This document shows, one piece after another, positions 26,735 through 41,131 of a DNA stretch of 64,000 bases. The position numbers and the translations under genes were made by a program. The DNA lies in NCBI GenBank assembly GCA_964019055.1, contig OZ025210.1:3229047-3293046 (forward strand), read 5' to 3'. Under the pieces are notes generated by a model. That model had not been told where the DNA came from, searched no databases, and saw only the letters and a program-made list of their open reading frames with translations. Within the stretch, counting starts at the first letter, position 1. Each line of letters starts with the position of its first letter. The stretch comes from Anthopleura xanthogrammica (Eukaryota > Cnidaria > Anthozoa > Actiniaria > Actiniidae).

Positions 26735-27290
26735 CCCACTTCACCATGGTGATCGTGTACTCACAGCGTGCATTTCCTGTACATACCGCGCGCAATACCA
26801 GGGCTCCACGCATTCAGTTTTTTACCACGCTTTGCCATGACAACCAAGCTGTAATATTCACTGCACTTGCATAAACCATACTCGATCACCGTGCGCACAA
26901 TACCAAGGCTAAATCCCAAGCTCATCACAGTTTAAAAACAAACTATCTAGATGACATACCTAAATGCCATTTTCAATGCTTTTGCAGAGGGCATACCGTG
27001 CGCAATACCAGAGCCATATCTCTTTATGCTTCACCATGACGATCTAGATGCCATATTTACTGCACTCACAGAATGTATATACTATACCCACCGTGCACAA
27101 TACTAGGGCCACATGTCTTTCTCACCCGGCTTCACCATGACAACCTAGTTTTCATATTCACTACACTCCATATATACCATACTCAACGTGCTCAACTCCA
27201 GGGCTATAACCCCTTTATGCTTCCCCATAACAATCAAGTTGCCATCCTCGCTGTACTCATAGTACCGTACATATCGTGTCACAGTCAACG
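26735..27290. repeat. Degenerate tandem repeat, period about 120-130 bp, four to five copies
   Basis: The cluster of motifs ACCGTGCGCAATACCAG, GCTTCACCATGAC and CATATTCACTGCACTC recurs in the same order near 26785, 26890, 26995, 27090 and 27190, with heavy divergence. It looks like an old minisatellite. An ORF over it is not a gene. Confidence 0.65.
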
Positions 27291-28919
27291 TACACAAACC
27301 CGAAGTTCCATACCATTTTTTTTATTACGCACTCCATCATTTCTCTACCCACACGCCTTCTACCTTTAATCCTATTCCTTACACCACTGCATCGTCGAGT
27401 AGACCAGTAACCGTGTCCAATATAAACAATATAGAATCGGAAACATCTAATGATCTATAAATATGTAGATTCTTATTTCACGAAGATAGCAAATATACCA
27501 GTGTTGAAGCTTGGAAATTGCTCTACATTTTTCGAAATTTGTTTTATAGTTTTTGTTTCCGCGAAATTCTATCAAAATTAGCTTTAATGAGGTAATTAAT
27601 TTTTTAGCATTCAAGACAAGTCGTAAGTACGCCCAAATTATTAAATTATATGTACAAATATTTGTTGAAAATAACCGTTATGAATGATTAGACTTTTGTA
27701 GTACAATAAACGATAAGATGACAAGTATATTCTGCGTTTCTTTATGATAGAATCAAAATTTGAATCAAAAATGTAAGTGCTCAGTCGATAGCAGAGCTAA
27801 TGGTATGCCAATATTGTAATATAACGAGAGTCTTTTACGAGCAAAATCATGTTATAATTTTATTATGTTATCAAAATTTATAAAAAATTGTTAAAAACTC
27901 ACCTGATTATTAAGTTAAGTCTTGTACGATGTTTCTTACTCCTGGCTGTGATTATTCTGTGACTGTTTGAACTCTATTTCTGATGTAAAATGAAGTCGAA
28001 AGGGTTTTCGAGAATCATCTAAAAAATGCTATCAATTTTGTAGACGTCAAACTAAGACAATAACGAAACGACATAATTATAGAAAGCCATTTACCCGTGA
28101 CTTGGAAACCGTCATTTAAAAATCCCTAGCAACGGTGCACTGAAGCAGAATATGTACCTTGCTGTGACGTTGTTGTGACGTGTTCAAGAACTGTGATTGG
28201 CTGGAGTAGGTTTTCATGGATTGTGATTGGTTGAGGGTGGAAGCCATTTGAGTGTGACGGTCTTGGGACATGCAATGCCAACTCATCATTTTCTGCAAAT
28301 GTATGAGAAATGTTTGTCGATCAATCATCGAGATTCATATAAAGATTGTGTACAATTATGAAGATTGTACTTCATTAACTAATTAAAGAACATCGTATTC
28401 ACTTTTCTTCGAGGACTGACAAGCAGGTTTTATTTATTTTAGATATAGACCAATCGAGTGAGATATAGACCGATTGATACTGAGCTATAGGCCGGCCAGA
28501 ACCAAAAGATATTTACCGGACAGTACTGAGTCTAACCCGATATCTTTCCCACGCCGGCTTTCCATTTCTGAGAAGTTTCTTTGTTATTTTTAAAAATGAC
28601 GTTGATATTTCCGTGTGAATCACTGATTAGTAAGACATTAATGAGGCAAAGTCAGTCACGAATTCAGGGGGTTATACGAGAGTTAAACAATGTGGGCGGT
28701 ACTGACGCTAAAGAGAATAATCCAGGTTTTAGTCGTAACGGGTAAGAACGTAGTTGTCAAACTGGACGACACGATACGCTTATGGGATACTGAGCGAACG
28801 CTCGTGACGTCATGCGATGGTATCACGTGCGCAACTTAGCTCACGTACATTATACTATGGGTTATAATGAAATATTAAGATAGAAAAGTTGGTACAAGGT
28901 ATGGTACTTGATCTACCGA

Positions 28920-29450
28920 TGGCTTTATACAGGCGAGTAGCAACAAAACATACATACAAACAAAGGCGCACTTGCGGCTTTATACAAATGAGTTGCAACA
29001 AAACACAAATACGAATTAGACGCATTTGGGTATTAATAAAGGTGTTTGTAACTCTTGGCCTGCTGTGTCTGTCAGAAGAACTTCGTGCTATTGTATGACA
29101 TACTTTTAGTATACTATAGTGCGTGTGAGGTGCAACAAAACGTAAATACAAATAGCAGCATTTGAATATCAATAAAAATGGATGTAACCCTACTGTGTCT
29201 GTCAGAAGAACTTCGTGCTATTGTATGACATCCTTTTAGTATACTATAGTGCGTGTGGGGTGCAACAAAACGTAAATACAAATAGCAGCATTTGAATATC
29301 AATAAAAATGGATGTAACCCTACTGTGTCTGTCAGAAGAACTTCGTGCTATTGTATGACATCCTTTTAGTATACTATAGTGCGTGTGTGGTGCAACAAAA
29401 CGTAAATACAAATAGCAGCATTTGAATATATATCAATAAAAATAGTTGCA
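28920..29450. repeat. 130-bp tandem repeat
   Basis: The landmark CTGTGTCTGTCAGAAGAACT starts at 29063, 29193 and 29323, exactly 130 bp apart, with nearly identical units. A diverged half unit (CAACAAAACACAAATACGAA) lies at the left, and a last partial unit ends near 29450. Confidence 0.9.
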
Positions 29451-29559
29451 ACCCTTTCTTCGTTTGTTTTTTCTTGAATCTATTCATTCAACCATTTTCC
29501 CTGTCCCGGCTTTCAATTATCTTTCAACTACACATTCCAAGCATTCATGCATCCCTTCC

Positions 29560-30345
29560 TCCGTCCGTCCGTCCGTCCGTTCTTCCTTCCTTCTTTTAAT
29601 CAATTCCATCCGTCCATCCATCTCTATATCCATTTATTCATCAATCACTACATCTATCCATTCATCCATCCATCCACCCATCTATCCCATCCATTCATCT
29701 ATCCCATCCATCTATCTATCCCATCTATCCATCTATCCCATCCATCTATCCCATCCATTCATCTATCCCATCCACCCATCTATCCCATCCATTCATCTAT
29801 CCCATCCACCCATCTATCCCATCTATCCATCTATCCCATCCATCCATCTATCCCATCTATCCATCTATCCCATCCATCCATCTATCCCATCCATCCATCT
29901 ATCCCATCCATTCATCTATCCCATCCACCCATCTATCCCATCTATCCATCTATCCCATCCATCCATCTATCCCATCCATCCATCTATCCCATCCATCCAT
30001 CTATCCCATCCATCTATCCCATCCATCTATCCCATCCATTCATCTATCCCATCCACCCATCTATCCCATCCATTCATCTATCCCATCCACCCATCTATCC
30101 CATCTATCCATCTATCCCATCCATCCATCTATCCAATCCATCCATCTATCCCATCCATTCATCTATCCCATCCATCCATCTATCCCATCCATCCATCTAT
30201 CCCATCCATCCATCTATCCCATCCATTCATCTATCCCATCCATCCATCTATCCCATCCATCCATCCATCCCATCCATTCATCTATCCCATCCACCCATCT
30301 ATCCCATCCATCCATCTATCCCATCCATTCATCTATCCCATCTAT
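29560..30345. repeat. 17-bp minisatellite (CTATCCCATCCATCCAT and variants)
   Basis: About 780 bp of CCAT/CTAT units. The dominant higher-order period is 17 bp, with some 13-bp units. A 17-bp unit reads in all frames as a 17-residue peptide repeat, which explains the long [14 protein letters not shown] ORFs; these are not genes. Confidence 0.92.
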
Positions 30346-30599
30346 TCAACTAGCCATCCTTTCATTCTCTCGTCCGCCGCCCACGTACCTTCTATGCCTC
30401 TTGCTTCTTTTTCCGGTACCGAAACCACAAACTCAATCACACATGCCCCAAAAGCAAAATAATTACCATATCGATCGTTCTACCCAGTCAACCATCAAGC
30501 CCTCCACTGTTTACTCCTGAGCTTTCCATTGTAAATTCATTCACTTTATCGTTTCTCCACGTAACTATTCCCTGTCTGCAGTTTATTGGAAAATAAGCC

Positions 30600-31145
30600 A
30601 TGTTATCATTACATCATAAAGAAGCCAAGATAACAGAACACCCGAGGTTCGTAGTTAAGTACCTTGGATGTTGCAGTGCAACAGAATCAGAAGACACTGA
30701 AGCAGATTTTCACATCAAACTTGCTCAAATCATCGGAGAATTAACCATGAAGCCACACGACTTAAAAAAGATGGTTTTGGCAGTGAATGAGAGAGGTTTG
30801 TCTCTCAAGTGCCCCAAGATTGGAATCGATTATTTCTATAGCGTCAACCGGATTTTTAGTTGTGGACGAGATACCTCAAAGGAGAGCGCTTTCTTGTTTA
30901 CTTTCAAACCCCAAAATCGAGAGACGCACCTCGAGTGTCATGCTGTTATGTGCAGCTCAAAGGAGACCTCGCTTGAGCTGAAGGAAGCCTTTGCATGGAT
31001 GTTCAGAAGTGCATCTTTGACTCAGAAACACATGAATCTGAGTCGAATGCCATCAACGGAGGAACAGCTCGTGAAGAAAGCTCAAACACCCCCAATGTTG
31101 AGGAAGAAGAGAGAGATGATGAAACGATCATTGTCAGTGTTGTAG
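30600..31145 (+). CDS. PTB/PID-domain protein 1 of a local cluster (FAM43/PID1-like), single exon, 181 aa
   Basis: PTB folds bind NPxY-type peptides or phospholipids and usually act as adaptors. The PTB strand-1 motif FVVKYLGCCS sits at residues 17-26. The core continues through LKKMVLAVNERGLSLKC and FSCGRDTSKESAFLFTF to the ECHAVMCSSKETSLELKEAF strand/helix, which ends the fold near residue 145. A short basic tail (RKKREMMKRSLSVL) follows. A splice-acceptor-like CTGTCTGCAG lies just upstream (to 30580), so a noncoding 5' exon is possible. A second frame (30995-31264) runs past the stop with a strongly acidic tail; an indel here would change the C-terminus. AATAAA lies near 31600. The exact family is uncertain; the PTB call is secure. 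Confidence 0.8.
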   Translation: MLSLHHKEAKITEHPRFVVKYLGCCSATESEDTEADFHIKLAQIIGELTMKPHDLKKMVLAVNERGLSLKCPKIGIDYFYSVNRIFSCGRDTSKESAFLFTFKPQNRETHLECHAVMCSSKETSLELKEAFAWMFRSASLTQKHMNLSRMPSTEEQLVKKAQTPPMLRKKREMMKRSLSVL

Positions 31146-31264
31146 AACAAGGCAGCGAAAATGAGAAACTCGAGGAACAGTTTATTTTTATAGAATATCA
31201 GAGAGGAATGTTAGTACATTCAATTTTTTGTGCGTCCGATAGACTTGACGGTTTTCACGCGTAG

Positions 31265-34015
<2,751 letters not shown>

Positions 34016-34579
34016 TTATTCCTGTTCGCTATGCTGATCGTTGTCCGAGGAGACTGTTCTGCGAGCTTTACGGGAGCTTCTTCTGCCAAGCTTCTCCTCA
34101 AAGGCAGTCGAAAGAGTAGCAGCAATAGTAGCTGAGCTCTCAGCATCGCTACAAATAAAAGCGTATGAAATTATCTTTCTTGGCTTATTGGAGACATGAT
34201 CGTTGAAGGCAAAAAGTTGGTGTTTTTTGTCAGCTACTACAAACGAAATCCGACTGATTGGTACGATGATTTCATCTTCTTCCTCGATCAGTTGACCTCC
34301 AAGGCCTCGCATCGTCACACTTTCTGGTGAAATCGCTATTTTCACTTTTAATAACATTTCCTTCATTGGAATAGCTTTAGAGTATAAAGATTTCAAGCAT
34401 TTATCCATCCCTTCCTCTCCTGGATTTGTTCTTTCTGCTGTTCCAATCGACTGTACAATAAACGTCTTGGTTGGTTCAATTTCATAGCTTTTTTGCTCAG
34501 ATTTAAAACTCAAACGAGAGAAAAACCGTTTAACTGACTTTCCTTCGCCGTTGGGGGACTTCGTCTTCGTGTCCTCCAT
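34016..34579 (-). CDS. PTB/PID-domain protein 2 of the cluster, divergent, single exon, 187 aa
   Basis: The ATG at 34579 is used; an upstream in-frame extension to 34600 starts with TTG, not ATG. A basic N-terminus (KRFFSRLSFKSEQK) precedes a PTB-like core. The strand-1 motif is TFIVQSIGTAE, so the YLG of the other three members is replaced by SIG. The middle has EEEDEIIVPISRISFVVADK and HQLFAFNDHVSNKP, the latter matching FAFNHHVSKSP of PTB 4. The terminal helix (ATIAATLSTAFEEKLGRR) and a basic/acidic tail close it. It is the only member on the minus strand. The loss of YLG and of the HAVMC strand (here FICSD) suggests changed ligand binding. The PTB identity is inferred from alignment by eye with its neighbours. 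Confidence 0.75.
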   Translation of the reverse strand: MEDTKTKSPNGEGKSVKRFFSRLSFKSEQKSYEIEPTKTFIVQSIGTAERTNPGEEGMDKCLKSLYSKAIPMKEMLLKVKIAISPESVTMRGLGGQLIEEEDEIIVPISRISFVVADKKHQLFAFNDHVSNKPRKIISYAFICSDAESSATIAATLSTAFEEKLGRRSSRKARRTVSSDNDQHSEQE

Positions 34580-36663
34580 GATTAAACTCCGTGATTTCAA
34601 ACCGTGGGTCGTTCAGTCATGTAGTTTCTCACAATGGTGGCTTGCTATTAATGTATGTATCTTTTAGACGCATTTTTGCTTTAAAAACATAAGTGCAGCT
34701 GTCAGAAAGTGAAGCGGTTGTAAATAAAACGTAACGTCTCATTAGCATATGATGATGATACCTTAATTGGAGTTGAGAAATTAATAATTGTCAGAAACAG
34801 TCGTAATGGAATAATTGAACTGGAACGTAGTGGACTGTGGAGTGAAATAGCTCTAAGAAATCAGATTTATCGAATCCTTTACTATGGATATAGAAAAATT
34901 TCATGGAAAATGTACAAGAAGAGAACTAGTAGCAGTCAAGTGAATTCGTAATCTGCGAGCGTGATCTCGGCCAGTAGGTTAATAATTTTTTAATCGTAAT
35001 TAATCAAACTTAATGTTCCTGAACGATTCTTCGACAACCTCACGTAGCTTTGCCTTCACCGTTGTACTCTGTTTGTACATTAAAACATATCATAGCCGTT
35101 CCTACACTTGGGCACCTTGGTTGCTATGTTCTGCTATAACCCAGTGAAAATAGGTTTCGTGGTGTTAGTTAGTGGCAAATGTATCGCCATCCTGATAATG
35201 CGCACGTTCAACTTCTAGTGGGCACTTGTTGGCACTTGAATGAAATGATCGATCATCACGCTAAGACCATTGCCGTACTTCAGTGTATTTTGTCGTCATT
35301 CGCAAGAGAATAGTCTAGACTTTAAAATTACGTCAACTCAAATCCATCTGAATTGGTAGTCTTTGTTTTCGTGCTAGAATTGTCCTGCGTCTGCCACCAG
35401 TTCCTAAACTCAAACACACAGTGATAGCGAAGAAGAAAACTGATTTGTGCTACATTCCAACGTAATTTTTCTTCTTCTAGAGGACGGCTTTACCGAAGAG
35501 TTTCCGAACAACGACGAAAATCTACGAACACAAGCGGAATCCGACCAATAAAAAAAGGATGGAAAAATTGGATTCAATCTATTTATGGAATTTTCTAGAG
35601 ATATCACATGCCATAAAAGTACATTAATTTTTAAATACATTCTTAATAAAAATCTTCCATCAGCATTTTTTTGCAAAAACAAATCCGTTTCGAAATTGGA
35701 AAAAAGGCCGTCTATAAGATTTTCAGTAGAGATATTAGATTTTCGCCTTTTTTTCATTAATATTAGCGGTAAATTTTGGAAACAGTCCAGTCTATGTTTG
35801 ACTTGACTAAATATTTTTGTCTAACTTCCATGAAATTTGAAAGGTATTTTTTTTTAAACTTTGGAAGAAGCCAAGTAAAAATGCACTATTAAACACATAT
35901 CAGATCAAAAATTGCTTGAGCAACTAAAAAATTAAATCTAAAATACATTTTCTGAAACGTCTCACACGGTGTAGTTCGCAAATACAATAGCTACGATGAT
36001 GTTTGCTACTTGTCATACCGTTTCCATGGAAATATTACATTATCTAAAATCATTGCTAAATCTTTGCCGCTATGTTATCCATCGCTGTCTTATCTTAGTG
36101 TACAATAGTGGCGTATGAAAGCTTTTCTTTGCCAGTAATCAAGTCATTTTTAACAATTCCGGTGTCAATGTGGTTAGAAAAACCCTAACCATTCGTGCGG
36201 GAGGTAAAGCTATTCTTGAACAACTTAACGAGCTATTTTTAGCCACAAACTGGCCGACCTTTATGCAAACTTTTTCAATTATGGTTAGCTAGCCGTTCAG
36301 ACGTATTATTCTTGCATGTCAATATTTCTTTTTAAAACTAGGGTTGTTTTTTTGATGGTTAAATCTGTGAGTTTAGTTTTAGTTTTTCTGCATGAATGCA
36401 AAACGGTTGTGATGAAAATTTAATTACTGTTACCACCTGCAACTCGTTATGAGCCTATTCTCGTGACCTGAAACTACATAGATTAACTAGAAACATGAAA
36501 ATCTCATTTATTAAAACACGACTGAAAGAAATTTAAACCGGCTCCTTTGTCGCTCTTACTGGAAAACGTCTCCCGAAGTTTACCTGGAATGTGTTCTAGT
36601 TGATGTTATCTATGGCCAATTTGTATTAATAGTGCGGTACTGTACTGCTTTAGACGAAGGAAG
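34580..36663. other. Intergenic, divergent promoter region of PTB 2 and PTB 3
   Basis: PTB 2 (minus) and PTB 3 (plus) diverge from here. There is no supported ORF, and the short ORFs near 35410-35800 overlap each other on both strands. A splice-acceptor-like TTTAG lies 10 bp before the PTB 3 ATG. Confidence 0.45.
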
Positions 36664-37452
36664 ATGAAGCCTTTCAGAGAAAGATTTGGAAAGCAGTACC
36701 GTTCAAAACGCTTAAAAAATGAAAATACTTTTACTGTGAAATACCTTGGATCTGCCACCAAGCTTGCAAGGGACAAAAAAGTTGTGGAAAATGCTGTGAA
36801 TCAACTGACGGACAGAGCTCTGAGTAAGGACATAAGTTATCAACTTCTTAGAAAGAATTATATCAATGTCACGGAGAACAGAGTTGCTTTATTCCCAAAA
36901 GGAAAGCAAAATGAAGGGAGTGAAATTTTTTCCATTCCTATCGCGAAAATGTCGTACGGATTTTTCCCGCCAAAGAGGGATTACCAAATACTGGCTTTGA
37001 ACAGACATGTATCGAGAAATGAAGTCGAAACTTATGTGATTTGCTGCAAATCCAAGGATAAGATGTTAGCCATAAAAATGGCATTTTATTCTACGTTCAA
37101 GGGAAGATATCTTGCCAAATTACGAAGGAAGAGAACGGAAAATAATGTGCTATCAAACCAATATTTTTCTCATCAACATTACAGTCGAGAACACGCAGAA
37201 AATCCTCCAAAACGTACGCAAAACGGCAGACCTCCTGCATTGTCAAATGATGTAATAAATGAATACCCCAAAGAAGAAACCGTTGTCGAAATTCATCACC
37301 AAGAACAAAGACGAAAACAAGTCGAAACAGCGGGAACAGAAAATAACTTTGTTATGGTAACAGTACGTCCAACCCCTAAAATAGCGTCAGGTGTTTACAA
37401 AGACCAGTCCGCTTTGAAAGTAGACCGGCATCTAAAAAGTTCTATGTGTTAG
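36664..37452 (+). CDS. PTB/PID-domain protein 3 of the cluster, single exon, 262 aa
   Basis: A highly basic N-terminus (residues 1-20) precedes the strand-1 motif NTFTVKYLGSATK (residues 21-33). The fold runs through NYINVTENRVALFPKG, EIFSIPIAKMSYGFFPPKRD and YQILALNRHVSRNEVETYVI, then the long C-terminal helix (MLAIKMAFYSTFKGRYLAKL) near residues 135-155. The following 105 residues are polar, rich in N, Q, K and E, and probably disordered. A possible 5' UTR splice acceptor lies at about 36653. It shares architecture with PTB 4 (YLG, NHHVS/NRHVS, terminal helix, RKKRK-like basic stretch), pointing to origin by local duplication. Single-exon structure is common for cnidarian adaptor paralogues. 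The ligand is unknown. Confidence 0.8.
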   Translation: MKPFRERFGKQYRSKRLKNENTFTVKYLGSATKLARDKKVVENAVNQLTDRALSKDISYQLLRKNYINVTENRVALFPKGKQNEGSEIFSIPIAKMSYGFFPPKRDYQILALNRHVSRNEVETYVICCKSKDKMLAIKMAFYSTFKGRYLAKLRRKRTENNVLSNQYFSHQHYSREHAENPPKRTQNGRPPALSNDVINEYPKEETVVEIHHQEQRRKQVETAGTENNFVMVTVRPTPKIASGVYKDQSALKVDRHLKSSMC

Positions 37453-38876
37453 CCAAAATGCTCCTGCTATGTTTACAAGGATCTCTACTTAGCTGGCAAG
37501 TTTTACGTCAAATATCCATTGACATGCTATTGATAGGCGTCCATAATGATTCACAATTCACCATAATGATTGCAATTTTTTTCAGAGACTTGAAACCTTT
37601 GGCGACTATCAGGTCATAAAACTGAGAAATTCTCTGATTAATCAAGTTAACGAGGAAAAATATTTACCTTAAAACGCCATTAAACTTCTATGAACACGTA
37701 TCTCATTCGCAAATACAGGAAATAATTTCTATATTTTTTTATGTTGGCCAGACAGCTTATCATAAAAAAAAAACGAAATGCGCTCAATAATCACTCAATC
37801 TACTTCTATCGGCACTTTCTCTCTCATACTTAGATAATTTGCAATTATTCAAAGAGAATGAAAGCGGCTTGGCATGGCAGCCATGTTGGAGAAAAGTCTC
37901 TTGTTAAATTCTTCCAACATGGCGGCTATGGCATCACATAAATCCAGCCTATAATCTTGGATTTCAAAACCTTTACCATACATATAAGTATACAATAAAA
38001 TAAATTAAATTTGAATAATTTCAATGCTATTTTTTAGAAAGCTTTGATGTTAGACTCAATCAAGGTACCAGAATAATAGCCTATCATGCAATATCTATAT
38101 GATATACAGGCAGAATTGACCGGAATAGTTATCGATATATCATCACTTCGGGGGTTAAAGCTTATAGACTTGACGTCATTTGCAGCTTACATTTAGAGTA
38201 TTTGGTTTATAGTCCACAGACAACTAATCTTCATATTGTCAATGGAGACTTCTGCACACAGGTCATATTTCAACTGAACCAAACTTGTTTTAATTAAAAT
38301 GCATGAGTTAAAAAAACCCGAATTTTATATGTTTTTTACAATTAGTTGCTCTTTATTTTTGCTGGAAAGTCCTCTTAAAGGAAAATATAAACGAATAATA
38401 CGTGGGAGAAATAGTAAAATGTAAAACATTTCTCAATATAAATAAATTAGATAAATTTTAAACGAAAGTTTAAGTCAGTGTCGAAAGGATGTCACACAAA
38501 CATAAGAATAAAAATATTTTTTCAAAGTTATTGACTGATATTTTTCAGTTGAGTCTATGCAAGGTTGACCATATTAATCTTTATTTTTAGACCGGGATGC
38601 CACAGAAGAAATGCAACCTCCAATTCACGTCACGCCACCAATATTCTGTCATGTGGTCAACAAACGAAACAGGTGAAAAAAGCCACTTAGATGTCAGCCT
38701 TTGTTTAACCGACCAATCAGAAAGCGCCTTTGCTCTTTTAACTTTTCATGTAAAATCAATGTTATCCTGTGGCGGTAAAAGCATTGCCTTGCGAGTAGTG
38801 ATAATATCTGGAAGTACGCTCTATGTGTTCCATACACTAACGCTGAAATATCGAAAACCCGCTTCTACGAGGCAAT
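37453..38876. other. Intergenic between PTB 3 and PTB 4
   Basis: A small imperfect hairpin lies at 37870-37942 (CATGTTGGA / TCCAACATG with GGCGGC-like ends). An ORF at 38597-38956 overlaps the PTB 4 start in another frame and has no protein features; I treat it as a 5' UTR shadow. Confidence 0.45.
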
Positions 38877-39539
38877 ATGATGCCAGGAAAGTCTGGCAGG
38901 GCAAATTTAGAAGAGGAGAAGTCTTTCCAAGTGAAATATCTGGGCTGTACGAATAATAACGAGACTGGAGTAAATGGTATCGATAAAGCTGTGAAAAGAA
39001 TTTATGATGTGACGAAATCCGAGGAGAAAACGTGTCCAAAAGTCACCTTGGAAGTGAAGAAGGACGAAATGACAATAACTCAGGGTCAGAAAAAGCAGTC
39101 GTTTCCTATTAAGGATATTTCATACTGTTCGCTCAATCGACTAGATACTAATATCTTCGCGTTCAATCACCACGTTTCGAAGAGCCCGTTTCAGGTAGAA
39201 TGCCATGCAGTTATGTGTACTTCGGAAGAAAAGGCGAAAGCAATAGGACAAGCGCTGTACTGCTCGTACAGGGAAGGCCATTTTGAGGAACTACGCAAAA
39301 AGCGCAAGAAAAAAGTTAATGACCTAAACGAGCAATTCAAAGACAGCAATATTTCTTCTTCATCTTCCGGAAAACCGGACGATGGCAGGAATTCTAACTG
39401 CGATAGCAAAATGACGCCTAATTGTGGTCCTACCGCGGAAGTCGTCGATAATGAACTAGACTGTATTGTTCAAGACATGCTCAATACCGTAGAACGAGAA
39501 AAAGAGAGCTTGGAAGATCAGACCGAGAAACTAGGCTAA
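38877..39539 (+). CDS. PTB/PID-domain protein 4 of the cluster (closest to FAM43), single exon, 220 aa
   Basis: Strand 1 is SFQVKYLGCTNN (residues 16-27). The fold then runs through VTLEVKKDEMTITQGQKKQS, FPIKDISYCSLNRLDTNIFA, FNHHVSKSPFQVECHAVMCT and the helix KAKAIGQALYCSYREGHFEE. The order (KITYC/ISYC, then IFA and CHAV, then a long helix ending in KRxKR) matches FAM43A/B and PID1. An acidic, serine-rich tail includes SNISSSSSGKPDDG and ends ESLEDQTEKLG. The ATG at 38877 is followed by a second ATG codon; either may be used. AATAAA lies near 39939. The best guess is a lineage-specific FAM43-like adaptor; partners are not visible from sequence. Confidence 0.82.
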   Translation: MMPGKSGRANLEEEKSFQVKYLGCTNNNETGVNGIDKAVKRIYDVTKSEEKTCPKVTLEVKKDEMTITQGQKKQSFPIKDISYCSLNRLDTNIFAFNHHVSKSPFQVECHAVMCTSEEKAKAIGQALYCSYREGHFEELRKKRKKKVNDLNEQFKDSNISSSSSGKPDDGRNSNCDSKMTPNCGPTAEVVDNELDCIVQDMLNTVEREKESLEDQTEKLG

Positions 39540-41131
39540 CAATATCAATACCACTAGTTCCTTCCCGAATTGCGGAAAACTAGAATATTAATTTTGTGAG
39601 ATTAAGCTGGTTAAAGAGCTCGTATATTTTTATTTTTGTGAGGTTGAACTGAGCCATTAGCGAGATGAGTAATATATGTCTTTTGGTCTCGACTTCAAGG
39701 ACCTGAATATTATATTACGAGATGAATCGTTTTAGCTTCAAAATCACCTACATTTGTTCGCTCGTTTATTTAATGCAGTGTACTATCAGGATATTTATGC
39801 AAGGATTTAGGGACATTTTTGTGACAGATGTGTGTATGTCGACGTAAGATTTTTCTTAAAATTATAAAAAAAATTCCTATTAGTTTTGTTTCGTTTCTAC
39901 GTAACCGGTTCGAAATCTGCTAGCGAGACCATATCGAAAATAAATGAATTATTGCATAACAATCGAGCTCAGGCGGAATTTTTTTTTTAATTGACGAACA
40001 TTCAATCATTATAAAGGTTTGAATATAGTAAACCTTTTTTTAATTCACCTGTTATTCTATATGAATATTATTATGATGTGGCAATTTTCTTCGCCTATTG
40101 TACTGCCGTCCAGATATAGATTGGCACTAACCCAGCGTATACCTTAAAAAGCGCACGAAGATTTTAAGCTGATGGAGATTAATGGATTTCACTGTCAGAA
40201 TAGTGATTTGTATTATCATGGTTATTGCGCGCGACATTATTGCGCTTGTCTACTGACAAAAGACGATCACTTGTACTCGTAAAGTAAATTGAACGAATTA
40301 CTTAATGTATTCTTATCTTACTCGAAAATAATTACAACTGTGACGTCTTTGGAAGCGTGCTTTGTTTTGCGTCTTTCAAGAGCAAAAGGAGAAGACACAT
40401 TTCCTTTTTAAACGTTCCTCGTGGCGAATTATTGAAATTAACCGATAAGGTGAGGTTGCTATGACAACGGATATTATTTTTATCTTTTCTGATTTGATTT
40501 TTTTTATTTATTTATTTTTGTTTTTTTATGGCTGCTGTCAATATTGTGGTTCTGGTTCCTGATACTGCGGTTAGCTCGTCTACTATTGCTCTTGTTATTG
40601 TTGCTGCTATTTTTTTCGTTGTCGTACCCGTAGTTTTAGATTCAAGCATTGTTAATTAGAGGGGGGACTGGTTGTGAAACCCGGCAAACTTCAAAGGACC
40701 GGCCTATCACCACGTGACAATGACGTGTTACAGTCTAAAACAATATGGCGGACATAGACGATTTGTTCTTCTTCGGAGATGATTTCGATGCTATTCTCGA
40801 CATTTTGGGAGACGAAGAAGACCTATGATTCAAGAAAATGATACCTTGGTCACAAGTTGTCACCAGTAAACGTGTGCGTAGAGTAATCTATTCAAGTGCT
40901 GGTGGCATCTTCTAAGATCTACCTCTCATATATCACTTCAGTCTGTGCCACCCTCTCTCATAACGGATCACATTTTTTCATTTCTTTCTCTTTTAAGAGA
41001 AAAAAAACTGGCCAACATATTTATGCGACTACCTTTCATAACTAGCTATCTTTCATGAAACTAGTATTAACTTGTCATCTCCTTCAAGTGACTACGTACC
41101 CTTCACGATAACTAGCTATATAGCCTGGTTT

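Noticed and set aside
28920..30345. Regularly spaced repeats that could suggest a CRISPR array
   Set aside because: Units are contiguous, with no unique spacers, no cas genes, and a clearly eukaryotic gene context.
29446..30462. 338-codon ORF of [10 protein letters not shown] repeats
   Set aside because: The 17-bp minisatellite is open in all frames; no non-repeat protein domain is attached.
38597..38956. 119-codon ORF overlapping the start of PTB 4
   Set aside because: It is out of frame with PTB 4, has no domain signal, and ends inside the PTB coding region; probably a 5' UTR shadow.
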